Source of the DNA: Candidula unifasciata
Taxonomy: Eukaryota; Mollusca; Gastropoda; Stylommatophora; Geomitridae
Length of the DNA: 64,000 bases
Reading direction: 5' to 3'
Assembly: GCA_905116865.2 (NCBI GenBank)
Contig: CAJHNH020002469.1
Coordinates: 21,001 to 85,000 of the forward strand
Shown here in pieces: positions 42,707-53,254 of this stretch. The first letter of the stretch is position 1, and the number at the start of each line of letters is the position of its first letter. The notes under the pieces were generated by a model, which saw only the letters and a list, made by a program, of their open reading frames with translations, was not told the origin of the DNA and ran no database searches. Both the position numbers and the translations under genes were made by a program.

Positions 42707-43604
42707 ATGGATTACGACCGATTGTTTCAGCGAGCAAACAGAGGATTAAATGGGTCAGGTGGAGGAGGTGGCGACAACCGGGGTAATCGCGGATACCAGG
42801 CAGTTAATAACGACGATTACTCCCCCACAAGACAAATCGCAGACGGATTTGCTGGTTTCAGTTTTCAAGGACGTAATCATGTTAACCCACCTCGAACTTC
42901 CGGGACTACGGTGGTTGGTTTTGCCAACAGCCAGCAAGCCCCTGTTGTACAAGTTACTAGCACTCCTCAAACAGCCTTTCAGGTGCCTTTCTCAACTCTT
43001 GGACCTGTTCCTACCGTCCAGCTGATAACTTCCCCGGATGTGCCAGGTCTGAACTTATCACACATTGATACAGAATGGGAACGTCGAGGTAGTAGATGCT
43101 CAAACAAGAGTCACAACTCTAAAAGTTCCGGAAAAGCCAGCAATCGGTTCCTTGGGGTCAATACTCCTTCGGCATGGACCAGATGGTCAAGAGAACGCCG
43201 GGCTAGTTACCGAAGACGTATAGAAAAACTAACTCGAGAAGAACCTACGCCCCCAACACCTACAGTGGTCAGAATATCCACGCCAATCAAAAAAGCTAGA
43301 CAGGAGGGGTTGAAGTTCATGCACCCAGACCTGGAGGGAACGTATCTATCAGAGGACGATCTCAACGAACTGCGGAGGCACAAGCAGCAACAGGTTCATG
43401 TGATGAGGGTTATCGAAAGAAACCGACGAAACAAATACAGGAGAGCGACAGAGGTGAAACTTAGCCCTGAACAGTGGCACATGTTGCAAGAGTTCTGGGA
43501 TCATGCCTTATTTGTTCGAGCCCGCTATGTGGGAGTCTTAGCCAGCTTGGTTGCTTTCATTTTTATGATCGTCAGCATTACCAGCCACTCTTGGGTCAAG
43601 CACA
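42707..43604 (+). CDS. First coding exon of a predicted membrane protein (family unknown)
   Basis: The ATG lies in a good context (AAGATGG). 299 codons stay open to a consensus donor (CACA|GTGAGT, GT at 43605), leaving one extra base, so the intron is phase 1. Residues 13-29 are Gly/Asn-rich. 60-115 are Pro/Thr/Val-rich and look disordered. 157-175 is strongly basic (WTRWSRERRASYRRRIEKL), followed by a PTPPTPT stretch. 214-250 is charged and likely helical. A hydrophobic segment at 274-292 (YVGVLASLVAFIFMIVSIT) is followed by SHSWVKH. The basic side before it suggests a cytoplasmic N-terminus. One helix followed by a Trp at the start of the next loop fits helix 1 of a claudin/PMP22-type four-helix protein, but that is inference. 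Later exons are not seen before 64000. Confidence 0.8.
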
Positions 43605-43613
43605 GTGAGTACG
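43605..43613 (+). other. Splice donor
   Basis: GTGAGTACG after CACA. The only strong donor near the end of the long frame; beyond it the peptide becomes low-quality hydrophobic sequence and then runs into a SINE. Confidence 0.75.
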
Positions 43614-43705
43614 CACTTTTATTTATTCTTTCCTGGTCTTATATACTTTTGCTATTGTATACTAAACAGTGTAAGGAAGCTCCTGCCTACTCTCATCTTA
43701 TTAGA

Positions 43706-43795
43706 TGTGTATCCTTTACAGGACATTGCAGAACCAACCCCAGCATTTTTTGGCTGATGTGGTTTTTCTAGCAAATTTACGTCCAGTAGTCGTCT
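43706..43795 (-). mobile_element. SINE family C, partial, in the presumed intron
   Basis: TATCCTTTACAGGACATTGC and AAATTTACGTCCAGTAGT match the 3' half of family C in reverse. Lies about 100 bp past the donor. Confidence 0.8.
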
Positions 43796-43796
43796 C

Positions 43797-44012
43797 ATCT
43801 ACTACTGCTAATACTACTACTGCTACTACTACTGCTGCTACTACTAGTACTACTACTAATACTACTGTTGTTGCTGCTGCTATTGCTGCTAATTCTGCTA
43901 CTGCTGCTACTGCTACCACTGCTGCTGCTATTGCTGCTGCTAATGTTGCTGCTACTACTACTAATACTACTGCTGCTGCCGCCACCGCTGCTGCTGCTAC
44001 TACTGCTTCTAG
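43797..44012 (+). repeat. (ACT)n/(GCT)n trinucleotide tract in the presumed intron
   Basis: Mixed CTA, CTG and CTT triplets for about 215 bp. Poly-Thr/Ala and poly-Val frames are artefacts. Confidence 0.95.
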
Positions 44013-44124
44013 ATTGACGACCACAGTGTCATCAAGAATCTCACTACGTTTGGCAAACCAATAGGACAAATCCCGGATACTGAAGCAACCCCCACAGAAG
44101 TTATAACTCGGATCGCATAACACA

Positions 44125-44216
44125 CTAGCTAGCCTTGTGTATCCTGCAGACTTGTGTATCCTGCAGACTTGTGTAGCCTGCAGACTTGTGTAGCCTGCAG
44201 ACTTGTGTAGCCTTGT
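44125..44216 (+). repeat. 17-bp minisatellite (CCTGCAGACTTGTGTAG)
   Basis: About five units. Confidence 0.92.
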
Positions 44217-44982
44217 TGTACACTCTGGATTCACCCTCTATGTAGACTATACGTGTACAGAGCACTTATTTATGTTAGTCCATATAATATGTATTCTTAC
44301 ACACTGATACACCTTGGTGTCTGTAAATAACCAAGTATGTGGGTCTAGGGTGCCTACTCTAATATTCCGCTGGATCTCTTCTTGATGGATGTGCTACAGT
44401 GGAGTCCTGCAGACTATAATCGCTGGCACACTTGGCACAGCATCAGCAAATACAATTGTGTCTATCCTGAGTCACAACACTGACGACTTGTGACAGGCCA
44501 CATAAACTTTAATGTGATTTACATTACACGTCACAAGATGATGATGATTAATAAAGGTACTATAATAAGTCACTATTATCTACTCAGACGACTTAACGAT
44601 TACAATCTTTTCTTAATGGACTAATGCCATTAAAAACTAAAGACATAAAAATGTCTCCCGCAAACAACGGCAAATCAAAAACCTCACAACGTGAAAACGT
44701 TCCTGCAGCTTCCTTCATTTTATTTGCTCGTGAGTCCTAGCCATCTAGTTTAGCCCCAATCCACGCCGCGTGAACGGCGTGTGGGTCACTTTCGGCGGTG
44801 GCGGAGGTTCCCGAAAGTTCACAATTCGGCGGTGGCGTTATAGTCCCTGGAAGTGCGCAGTTGACATGTGACTGAGGCCCTGTTAGGGTATATTTTCCGC
44901 CCCGATAATTTAGGACCGTTATTCGGAGGATATCCATTTAATCCTATTATGATCCAGTAATGTTTATTTCTATAAACGTCCA
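44217..44982. other. No gene recognised
   Basis: Only a short hairpin (CACGCCGCGTGAACGGCGTG near 44762) stands out. Confidence 0.4.
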
Positions 44983-45212
44983 GCCCATTACAACATAAAC
45001 GTCCTGCCATTTACACTATAAACGTCCTGCCCTTGGTACCATAAACGTCCTGCCCTTGGCACCATAAACGTCCTGCCCTTGGCACCATGAACGTCCTGCC
45101 CTTGGCACCATGAACGTCCTGCCCTTGGCACCATGAACGTCCTGCCCTTGGCACCATGAACGTCCTGCCCTTGGCACCATGAACGTCCTGCCCTTGGCAC
45201 TATAAACGTCCT
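44983..45212 (-). repeat. 23-bp minisatellite
   Basis: About nine to ten units of ATAAACGTCCTGCC followed by CTTGGCACC on the plus strand. The 69-nt, 23-residue peptide repeat on the minus strand arises because 3 x 23 bp is in frame. Confidence 0.93.
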
Positions 45213-45541
45213 GCGCTTTTTGATCCAGCTGTTATAGTGTCACTGTTCTAATCCATATAAAGATTTTGTGGGCACTTTTTTAAGGTTAGGGAGTCCGTTG
45301 TTTTACTGGCTCAATTTGTTTAGTAAACAGTTTGTATATCTAGCATGCAGTTTTTACTATTACCGAGAACTCCTACAACAGATATGCATGTCGCGACCTA
45401 GAATATGTGATCTCACAACACTTTACACCACAACAGCAGTAAAGTGTATGTCTTTTGTTTTTCTTGTTCTGCCTTTCAGTATCACAGTAACACAATGTTG
45501 ATAAAAACAATACTGCATTGCACAGTGCTTTTCTGTGTCTG

Positions 45542-45542
<1 letters not shown>

Positions 45543-45623
<81 letters not shown>
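45543..45623. repeat. (TA)n microsatellite
   Basis: About 40 uninterrupted TA units directly before a hAT terminus. Confidence 0.97.
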
Positions 45624-45626
<3 letters not shown>

Positions 45627-45911
45627 GGCTGTACCGAATATTCGCTTCGTATTTGCTTCGGGGCCGAATAGTGGACCTAATACGAATAGTGATTACCTTA
45701 CACCCGTTTCTGGACTGGTGGAAAATAAACATATAAAAATTTCCCACCTTGGTTCATACTGTCAAGCGTTGTCTTTGTGCACCACCTACGGGCGTATCAA
45801 GTGAACGTCTGTTCAGTACAGCCGGAAATTTCTTCAGTGAGACAAGAAGCTGCTTTAATGCTGACAACATGGAACGATTTTTGAAAGCTAATGCTGCTTT
45901 TATAGATTAAC
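45624..45911 (+). mobile_element. Internally deleted hAT transposon, copy 1
   Basis: Starts with the hAT-type terminus TAGGGCTGTACCGAATA. After about 80 bp of CGAATA-rich subterminal sequence it passes directly into the C-terminal transposase coding region (45704-45910): PFLDWWKINI, a stop, KFPTLVHTVKRCLCAPPTGV, SSERLFSTAGNFFSETRSCF and MERFLKANAAFID, then TAA. This is the hAT dimerisation domain with its SERxFSxAG signature. All catalytic regions are missing, so it is non-autonomous and already carries one stop. Confidence 0.85.
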
Positions 45912-46119
45912 TAAGCTGTTAGTGACAATTTACAAGTTTAGTTACTTGTTATAAAACTAAGAATACTTTCATTCCTAGGTATTAGTTACCACAGAGTGAC
46001 TGACTGAAGGATGCAAAAAATGAAATGTTTTTAAATGTTTACTATTTTGTACTACATTTTGTGAAGTAAAATTTCAGCGTACGTTTGATATTATGGATTT
46101 TTTTTTTTTTTTTAGATCT

Positions 46120-46400
46120 ATTTTATACACGAAAGTGGAAGAATAGGCCTCAGTGTGAATAGTGAGAAGACAGAAGTAATGGTGGTATCTGAAAAATAAT
46201 GTTTCTTATATGTGTATTAAAAGTCTATGGTTTTTTTGGGGACAAGTACAGAAATGTAAGCATCTGTGCACATGGATAACAACAGACGGAAGACACATTA
46301 ATAAGAAACAGAATAGGACAGGCAAAAACTGCATTTTATAAAATGACTAGCTGTACCCGGCCATGCGTTGCTGTGGCATAGTTTGGCTTAATGAAAAAAA
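46120..46400 (+). mobile_element. LINE reverse transcriptase and 3' end remnant
   Basis: The plus strand reads VNSEKTEVMVVSEK, then in another frame CKHLCTWITTDGRHINKKQN, matching the KTEVMV and YLGxWITxDGR segments after the RT palm. It leads into AGCTGTACCCGGCCATGCGT. Heavily decayed. Confidence 0.65.
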
Positions 46401-46419
46401 AAAAGAAAATAGAAATCGC

Positions 46420-46640
46420 ACGTGTCTAATACAATCATTGTCTGCTCAGATATAGAGATAGTCTTTGATCCCCGCGCCCCCCCCCCCCACACCACTACAA
46501 CTAAATCCACCTACTACTCTCTCCCTCATCAAAGGTTTTTTGGAAAAGAAAGACAATGGAAATCGCAAGTGTCTAATATAGTTAATGTCGCAATCATTCT
46601 CTGCACAGATATAGAAATAGTCTGGTTTTCCAACTTTAGA
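46420..46640 (+). repeat. Imperfect duplication of a retroposon 3' segment
   Basis: GTGTCTAATACAATCATTGT and AGATATAGAGATAGTC (46427-46465) recur imperfectly at 46567-46625, each near a CACCxACTACTCTCTC block. Confidence 0.55.
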
Positions 46641-46699
46641 ACACGCACCTTATAATTGTGTTTTTATATTAGTGGTCGTTTAAATGGTGATATAAGCAC

Positions 46700-47259
46700 A
46701 GTAAAAAATGTTTTTTTTTTTGGTTATCACATGCTAAAGCTGTTTGTATTTTTATAGGGGACGGAAGTAAAGCTACAACTGTACTTGTGAATAACAAAGT
46801 AAGTCGTAAAAAATAGAAAAGTGGAGGTAGCGTTAGTAAAATATAAACAAATTAGGTAATGAGAACTTGAAAATCAAGTGTAAAGCTCTTTAAGTTCTCT
46901 TAAATTTAAGTCATTACCCCCTCCCCTCTTCCACCGACTACTGCTCTCTCTTCCTCTTCGAAGGATTTAAAAATCACTACCTGGCGATATTTTTGTTGTT
47001 GCTGTAACTGACATTGACATCCCTGTCCATCTGGACTAAAATGGGGAGCAGGAATTGTGAAAGGTAGTGAGTGGGGCTAGTGTAATATTTACCACATCAT
47101 CCTTCAAGTACCAGTACAACTACTACCACGACCACCACCACAGTAGCTAAAATAATGTCACTGCTATCTGTGTTACCATCGGAGTAGACAGAGAGTCGTG
47201 AGCCAGAATTTTTGGTTCCGCATGGCTAGTGCTGTCGCTACAGACTGGTCAGGTTAGGA
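46700..47259. other. No gene recognised
   Basis: AT-rich, with a T-run near 46711. Nothing supported. Confidence 0.4.
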
Positions 47260-47544
47260 TGTATAATTTCATTTTCCGACAGAAGAACGCTATACTCGCA
47301 ACACATACAAGATGGAAATGAAGGGGCACTTGGTACGCTCGTAGGTGGTGCACAAAGATAACGCTTGACAGTATAAACCAAGGTGGGAAATCTTGATGTT
47401 TTTTTTTTCCACCAGTCCAGAAACGGTTGTAACCACTATTCGTATTCGGCCCGACCGCAACTATTCGGCCGAATACCGAATAGTTATTGGGTCCACTATT
47501 CGGCGCCGAAGCGAATACGAAGCGAATATTCGGAACAGCCCTTG
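47260..47544 (-). mobile_element. Internally deleted hAT transposon, copy 2
   Basis: The minus strand starts CAAGGGCTGTTCCGAATATT, has CGAATA-rich subterminal sequence, then PFLDWWKKK and, after a shift, FPTLVYTVKRYLCAPPTSVP. Homology to copy 1 then stops. It joins the terminus to the C-terminal coding region at the same place as copy 1. Confidence 0.8.
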
Positions 47545-47640
47545 TCAGCACACGAACTAATACGTGCTGCAGGAGATCGGAGATTGTGGCGAGGCATAAT
47601 CGCCCATGCCAGCCGGCAAAGCACATGATGATGATGATTC
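47545..47640 (+). mobile_element. LINE C-terminal end with ATG tail
   Basis: The plus strand reads LSAHELIRAAGDRRLWRGII and AHASRQST, a stop, then GATGATGATGATG. It is the same C-terminus as the nested fragment at 33098-33368. Confidence 0.8.
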
Positions 47641-47744
47641 ACTATTCGTATTCGGCCGAATAGTTGGTCCAGCTATTCGTATTCGGCCGAATAGTGAAAA
47701 TCACTATTCGGTACAGCCCTAGGGTAAACCCCAGGTTTCGAACA
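47557..47744 (+). repeat. 188-bp tandem duplication, unit 1
   Basis: Runs from CTAATACGTGCTGCAGG to the CCAGGTTTCGAACA end and contains a LINE tail plus a hAT terminus (TATTCGGTACAGCCCTA at 47705-47721). Confidence 0.95.
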
Positions 47745-47932
47745 CTAATACGTGCTGCAGGAGATCGGAGATTGTGGCGAGGCATAATCGCCCATGCCAG
47801 CCGGCAAAGCACATGATGATGATGATTCACTATTCGTATTCGGCCGAATAGTTGGTCCAGCTATTCGTATTCGGCCGAATAGTGAAAATCACTATTCGGT
47901 ACAGCCCTAGGGTAAACCCCAGGTTTCGAACA
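47745..47932 (+). repeat. 188-bp tandem duplication, unit 2
   Basis: Appears identical to unit 1 by eye, including the second hAT terminus at 47893-47909. Confidence 0.95.
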
Positions 47933-48526
47933 CCTGCCGCGGGCTGCAGCGAGTCGCAGCTGGATCTGAAAGTGAGTCTCCTATCTTCTGCGCTAATGCG
48001 GCGCTAACTTCCTAACTTCAGTGAATATGTTTTTTATGATGATCCTAGGCGACCCCTGGGAAATGATCGTTCAACCCCCAAAAGGGTCGCTACTCACATG
48101 TTGAGAACCAACCACCTAATATGTTTACGATTTTGATCCTATGTTTCCGGCAAGTGCGACACGCCCTCTTGCAGCCCATTGCACCATCTTCCTTTGAGAA
48201 ATTAATTAGTTGCTATTGATTTTCTTTGACCAAATTTGAAAGATGATAAACGTAATAGGATAGACAGCTATTCTATCGAAATATTTGTATTGTCTTTTTA
48301 AATGTATGTGATAACGGGGCGCAGTTGTGTGTCATACTTGGCTAACTGCCTGATTGTCAGAGATCAAAACCTTTTTGAGTGATCTAAACCTTTTTGAGAC
48401 GGATTTTCAACTCTTTCGTAGCTAAGCAACTAAAACAGGTTATTCTTTTTGTCTAAATGTTGCAAGTTTAATAAATATCTGACTCAGATGCGAGACCCTA
48501 GAGAAAATGGGAGAGGAATTCCAGAA
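47933..48526. other. No gene recognised
   Basis: No supported frame. Confidence 0.4.
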
Positions 48527-48726
48527 AAATTAGACTAAAAAGCTCAACAAAATGGGGAAGCAGAAAAACGTGCAATAAACATACTCTGACATACTCTCCT
48601 CTCCTCGTTGTTACGTTTGTGTAGTTCACTTATGTTTGAAAAAGGTGTCTGGCCGAAACGTTACGTTGTGTTGTTTTGTGTACGTTTTTCTGCTTCCCCA
48701 TTTTGTTGAGCTTTTTAGTCTAATTT
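48527..48726. mobile_element. Foldback element with perfect 45-bp arms
   Basis: The left arm 48527-48571 starts AAATTAGACTAAAAAGCTC. The right arm 48682-48726 is its exact reverse complement. The 110-bp loop includes CTGGCCGAAACGTTACG. Possible AATTCC flanks are too short to prove a duplication. Confidence 0.85.
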
Positions 48727-48867
48727 CTCTTTAATTCCTGTGTATTAGCTTGACTGCAGGGTATTTAATTTATAACTTACCCCTGACGTCACGACTGCGT
48801 CACGGGAGACATTCCCAATAAATTCTAGGTTTTTCAGGTTGTAGTTTCTCGCGATTTATCTACAGCC

Positions 48868-48906
48868 AAGTTTAGGGTTAGGGTTAGGATTAGGGTTAGG
48901 GTTAGA
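48868..48906 (+). repeat. Interstitial (TTAGGG)n
   Basis: About six near-perfect TTAGGG units, one altered to TTAGGA. Internal, flanked by ordinary sequence. Confidence 0.9.
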
Positions 48907-49220
48907 ATACACTAGATGAACACTCAAAAACAGCACCACACAACAGTACACTTGCACCCCTTGAAATAATGGACTGTCAGGTCAGCTGTGGATTTCCAAC
49001 GGGAATTTCCTGTTTTGGGTACGTTATAAATTAAGAACCGACTGCAGTCACCCCCATATTTTCACTAGTTTCCAAGGAGCAAATTGTGCTTCTCTTTCTG
49101 CCTTTCTAACCCCCATTGGAGCCTAGGACCAACTCACGCCAACGAGTTCTATCCTTCGCTGTTGTATGCAGCTCTTAACATGTCCTCCCCATTATTTGTA
49201 ACTTTAATCTCTAGCAACTT
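48907..49220. other. No gene recognised
   Basis: No supported frame. Confidence 0.35.
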
Positions 49221-49224
49221 TCTC

Positions 49225-49425
49225 CATATCAGTCAGCCAGTAGCATGTCCTTTGCAGAACCTTGCTCTCATAACAACCTTCCAGAAAACCTATCGATCAC
49301 AAGAAAGATATCCCGCCTCCGATAGACCCATCTGGAGATCATCTGTCACATCCTGAACCCATCTTCTCTTTGGTCTTCCTCTGCCTTTCTTCCCAGGCAT
49401 ATACTCATCCATTATTTTTAACTAA
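49225..49425 (-). mobile_element. LINE C-terminal fragment
   Basis: The minus strand reads MDEYMPGKKGRGRPKRRW, VQDVTDDLQMGLSEAGYL, then a frame change and MRARFCKGHAT. Same family as 51575-52015 and 55195-55390. Confidence 0.75.
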
Positions 49426-49855
49426 ACTTTCGACGTTTCAAAGGACCCAAATATTTCAGTTGTCTGTGTTTTATCGTCTTTAAAAGCCAACCCTCTTCAA
49501 TATTCAGTTCTTGAAGTATGTATGCATTTGTTCTTTAATTTATTAATGATATTCTTCTTCTCCATGTACTAATCCTGTAATGTTTACTTCCGTTGTTCTT
49601 CTCACATCGCACACAGTTCGAACATTTAAGATTCTAGTTCTGGGGGTTTTCCTAGGTCAAAGGAGGCACATCGACGATCCGGACTTCTTTCGGCTTTCCT
49701 TAAATCGCGTCATACTTCTCGACTAGAAGAGCATTCCCTCATCTTGGCTGATAGGTTTTTTCCTTTTCTTTTTCTAAAGCATACTTTGTGTGCTCAAAAA
49801 TAATAGTAATAATAATTTAACGAGATATTATTATTGCGCAAGTAGACACGGCCTG
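49426..49855. other. No gene recognised
   Basis: No supported frame. Confidence 0.4.
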
Positions 49856-49859
49856 AGCT

Positions 49860-50030
49860 CTTTGTGCCCAGGTGGACCCAGTCTTGAGTGGGTACCAGGT
49901 GCGGTCATGTGAAGTAAAGGCGGCTGACGCGATGCTAATCCACATCACCCACCAAGTGCCGATTGGTCTACTAAACATAGGTCTAGCCCTATATACCCAG
50001 TTCGCCTGAAAAGGGCCCTTTACAATTATA
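49860..50030 (+). mobile_element. SINE family A, 5'-truncated
   Basis: CTTGAGTGGGTACCAGGTGC, CAAGTGCCGATTGGTCTAC, CCCTATATACCCAG, tail AAAGGGCCCTTTACAATTA. Confidence 0.85.
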
Positions 50031-50070
50031 GGGAGACATCACGGTGTTCTGGACCTTCTTCAATTGTACA

Positions 50071-50218
<148 letters not shown>

Positions 50219-50384
50219 CTAGATGGCAGATAAGAGTACTATAATTAAAATATTATGATATATAATTTACAAATACTTCACAAAATGGCGTCTTTACATG
50301 ATCGTAACTGAGATGAGAAGTCCTGCTCCCTACAAAATATTGGAGGCTTAAGAAGGTGACTGGGCTCTCGGTTCCTGTGCCTAT

Positions 50385-50480
50385 AGTCTGGCTTAATATG
50401 TATAGGGCATATGATGCTACATCCATATTCTTATAGACCAGGACAATAAGGGTCCAAAGTTTCACACTGGGTGCCCGCAC
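50385..50480 (-). mobile_element. SINE family A tail, diverged
   Basis: TATAGGGCATAT and TTATAGACCA on the plus strand resemble the reversed family A 3' half. Confidence 0.4.
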
Positions 50481-50510
50481 TACTTTACCATATTCTTTTT
50501 TCGCAGCGAT

Positions 50511-51145
50511 TTGTGTGTGTGTGTGTGAGTGTGTGTGTGTGAGTGTGTATGAGTGTGTGAGCGCGTGTGTGTGTGAGTATGTGAGTGTGTTAGTGAGTGT
50601 GTGTGTGTGTATGTGTATGTGTGTTAGTGAGTGTGTGTGTGTGTGAGAGAGAGAGTATGTGAGTGTGAGTATGTGTGAGTATGTGAGTGTGAGTATGTGA
50701 GTGTGAGTATGTGAGTATGTGAGTGTGAGTATGTGAGTGTGAGTATGTGAGTGTGAGTATGTGAGTGTGAGTATGTGAGTGTGAGTATGTGAGTCTGTGT
50801 TAGTTTGAGTGTGTGTTAGTTTGAGTGTGTGTGTGAGTGTGTGTTAGTTTGAGTGTGTGTGTGAGTGTGTGTGAGTGTGTGTGTTGTGTGTGAGAGTGTG
50901 TGTTAGTGTGAGTGTGTGTTAGCGTGAGTGTGTGTTAGCGTGAGTGTGTGTTAGCGTGAGTGTGTGTTAGCGTGAGTGTGTGTTAGTGTGAGTGTGTGTG
51001 TGTTAGTGTGAGTGTGTGTGTGTGTGTGTTAGTGTGAGTGTGTGTGTGTGTTAGTGTGTGTGTGTGTGTTAGTGTGTGTGTGTGTTAGTGTGTGTGAGTG
51101 TGTGTGTGTGTGGGTGTAGGTAGATGTGTGTGTGTGCGCGCGTCC
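50511..51145 (+). repeat. GT/GAGT simple-sequence field
   Basis: Blocks of GTGTGAGTAT, GTGTGTTAGT and GTGTGTTAGC repeats with local higher-order periodicity (GTGAGTATGTGA at 50650-50790). Confidence 0.96.
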
Positions 51146-51214
51146 GTCTGCGTGTTGAATATTGTGCTAAATAGTCAAATGTTATGATGCTCACTCTTCC
51201 CGTGTGAATTTTGG

Positions 51215-51480
51215 GTGCCCCCTTGTAAGGAAAACAAGAATCGACCCACTGCCTCAACAACAAGCATGTCGTAGGAGTCGATAAATTGGGGGGGGGGAGA
51301 TGGATTCCTTCAAAGTGGGAGTGCCTCTGCCTTAACGGCAAAGGGTAAAGAATCTGCATACAGATCAGCCAGATCTGTAAAACGGATGTGCACTCAACAC
51401 AGAGGATTTGGATCTAGACTAAAGTCCAGAGTGGACGAACAACCAGAACTATCCAAACTGCAGCCGATGAATGAGAAGAA
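51215..51480 (+). mobile_element. Retroposon 3' end, family F, copy 3
   Basis: CATACAGATCAGCCAGATCTG and GTGGACGAACAACCAGAAC match 15525-15775, ending in GAGAAGAAGAG. A 30-bp GAAAGAGGTGTACTTATGATG-type repeat follows at 51480-51570. Confidence 0.65.
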
Positions 51481-51574
51481 GAGAAAGAGAAAGAGGTGTA
51501 CTTAAGATGTATAGAGAAAGAGGTGTACTTATGATGTATAGAGAAAGAGAAAGAGGTGTACTTATGATGTATAC

Positions 51575-52015
51575 TCACTTAACCCTGCTGTATGGTGCAA
51601 AACCTGGACATTGAACAAGCGAGTAGAAAATCGAACTGAGTCTCTGGGAATTCGATACACACAAGAATAGGTTCTGTATCATAGAAACAAAAACAACCCA
51701 GCACAGAGAGTCAGAGCCTGTGCAAGATTTGAACATCAAGGAAGATTGGCTAATAAACAGCATCCTGTCTCGGAAACTGAAATATTTTGCTCTTTTCAAG
51801 CGCCACCACGGATTGGAAATTTTTTTAGCAGAAAGCATGGTACCAGGAAGGGGGGACAGGGGTCGACCGACACGAAGATGGGCACAGGATTTAACTGACT
51901 CCTTGAGTGTAAAAGTGCATGAGGCGGGAGAGCTGGCGAGAGACCAAGTTGTTCTTTCAGGCAGACTGTGATGAGAGCGACGTTCTGCAAAGGACCTTCT
52001 ACATGATGATGATGA
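51575..52015 (+). mobile_element. LINE C-terminal fragment with GAT tail
   Basis: The plus strand reads CKTWTLNKRVENRTESLGI, then DLNIKEDWLINSILSRKLKY, AESMVPGRGDRGRPTRRWA, QDLTDSLSVKVHEAGELARD and, in another frame, MRATFCKGP. A (GAT)n tail lies at 52001-52013. Several frameshifts. Confidence 0.85.
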
Positions 52016-52460
52016 CAAAGGCTCTGGAGACACGGGCAATTTAGAGTTTGCTGAAAGAAATAAAACATTTGAATTATTTCAACCCCAAGAAATGGCAACA
52101 CTCTTTCAAAAAATACCCACACTGGAGGGTTAAGTCGAAGTCAAGAGCAAGAAGTTGACAACGATACAAGTGGGAAAACAAGAAATGGTCAAACAACAGT
52201 CAGAGAGTGTTGAAGATCCTTTGTAGCCTCCATTTACTGTGAAGTCGGCAGTTGATTGGTTGAGTGGATGTCTACTTCTGCACAGACCAAACCATCAGAT
52301 ACGGCGACACAAATAAAACGTGGATGTGTAATGCAAGTGTCGAGTTGTGGTGCTAACTGGGTTGGGGGGGGGGGGGGGGGAGGGGGAGGGGGGGGAGGGA
52401 GGGTCTCGAACCTAAAATTTAATTTTTAGTAATAACAACAATAAGCTAAATGTAAACGTG
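52016..52460. other. Unassigned, with G-rich run
   Basis: Coding-like words (ATLFQKIPTLEG, KKLTTIQVGKQEMVKQQSES) occur in changing frames. A G-rich block at 52362-52402. Confidence 0.3.
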
Positions 52461-52464
52461 ACAG

Positions 52465-52675
52465 ACTCTTTTACACGTCTTTATGTGTGCTGGGTATATA
52501 GGGCTAGACCTATATCCTATAGACCAATAGGTACTAGGTCAATATCACACCGACAGCTGTGACTGTACAGGACTTTACCTACTACCCCTTTAAGGCTGGG
52601 ACGACTTGGCAGTCCGGCTCCTTCAGGAACTGAACCCACGACCTTCAGATCCGCTACACCATGGCGATTCCAAAT
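52465..52675 (-). mobile_element. SINE family A, minus copy
   Basis: TGGGTATATAGGGCTAGACC, GGACTTTACCTACTACC, and TGAACCCACGACCTTCAGAT as the reversed B-box region. The head is truncated. Confidence 0.8.
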
Positions 52676-52679
52676 GAGC

Positions 52680-53254
52680 TGAATGGCAAAAACATATAAG
52701 AATAAAATTGAAACACTATAAAATGTATACATAAATAAATACTTGAAAGAAAGGTGGGAGCTGGGAAGGGCGAAATTTGTGTGATTTCTAAGCTCCCTAA
52801 CAAATTTTCTAAGGGGAGGTCTTAAAGGGCCGATGCTTCCATGTTGCGAAACCTCTGCAAACAGACATTGCAATACGTATTGGGGAGGTTGCTGGAGTTT
52901 TCATGCCACACTCCATTATCCAGAGATGGAATTGAAGCATCACTTATTCAAATCCCCTTTTGGGAAACAACAGCCACGTCTGGCTTCAAACCCCGCCTCT
53001 CCATGTACATATGATCACTTTACTGCAAAGCCACCCCCACAAGCCTAATTATACCACTCCCATATACAGTGCATCAGAAGCAATGATACATTGTTTCGCG
53101 TGATGGTTCTATGAGCCTGAATACAAGAATCGATCTTGGCAATGGAGCTATCGCAGCAATAATGGCTAACACATATGTCTCATTTCTGTGTTGAAACAAC
53201 AGCAAGGGACACTGGGGTGGTGCTTTGCCGGGGATAAAATGTCCCCCAAGGGGG
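52680..53254. other. No gene recognised
   Basis: No supported frame. Confidence 0.4.

Noticed and set aside
43716..44234. 172-codon minus frame rich in Ala and Val
   Set aside because: Produced by the CTA/CTG tract plus a 17-bp minisatellite inside the presumed intron.
45624..47721. One intact hAT element bounded by TAGGGCTGTACCGAATA at both ends
   Set aside because: The 8-bp flanks do not match and two oppositely oriented C-terminal pieces lie inside, so at least two separate derivatives are more likely.
48868..48906. Chromosome end
   Set aside because: The TTAGGG run is about six units long and flanked by ordinary sequence on both sides, so it is interstitial.
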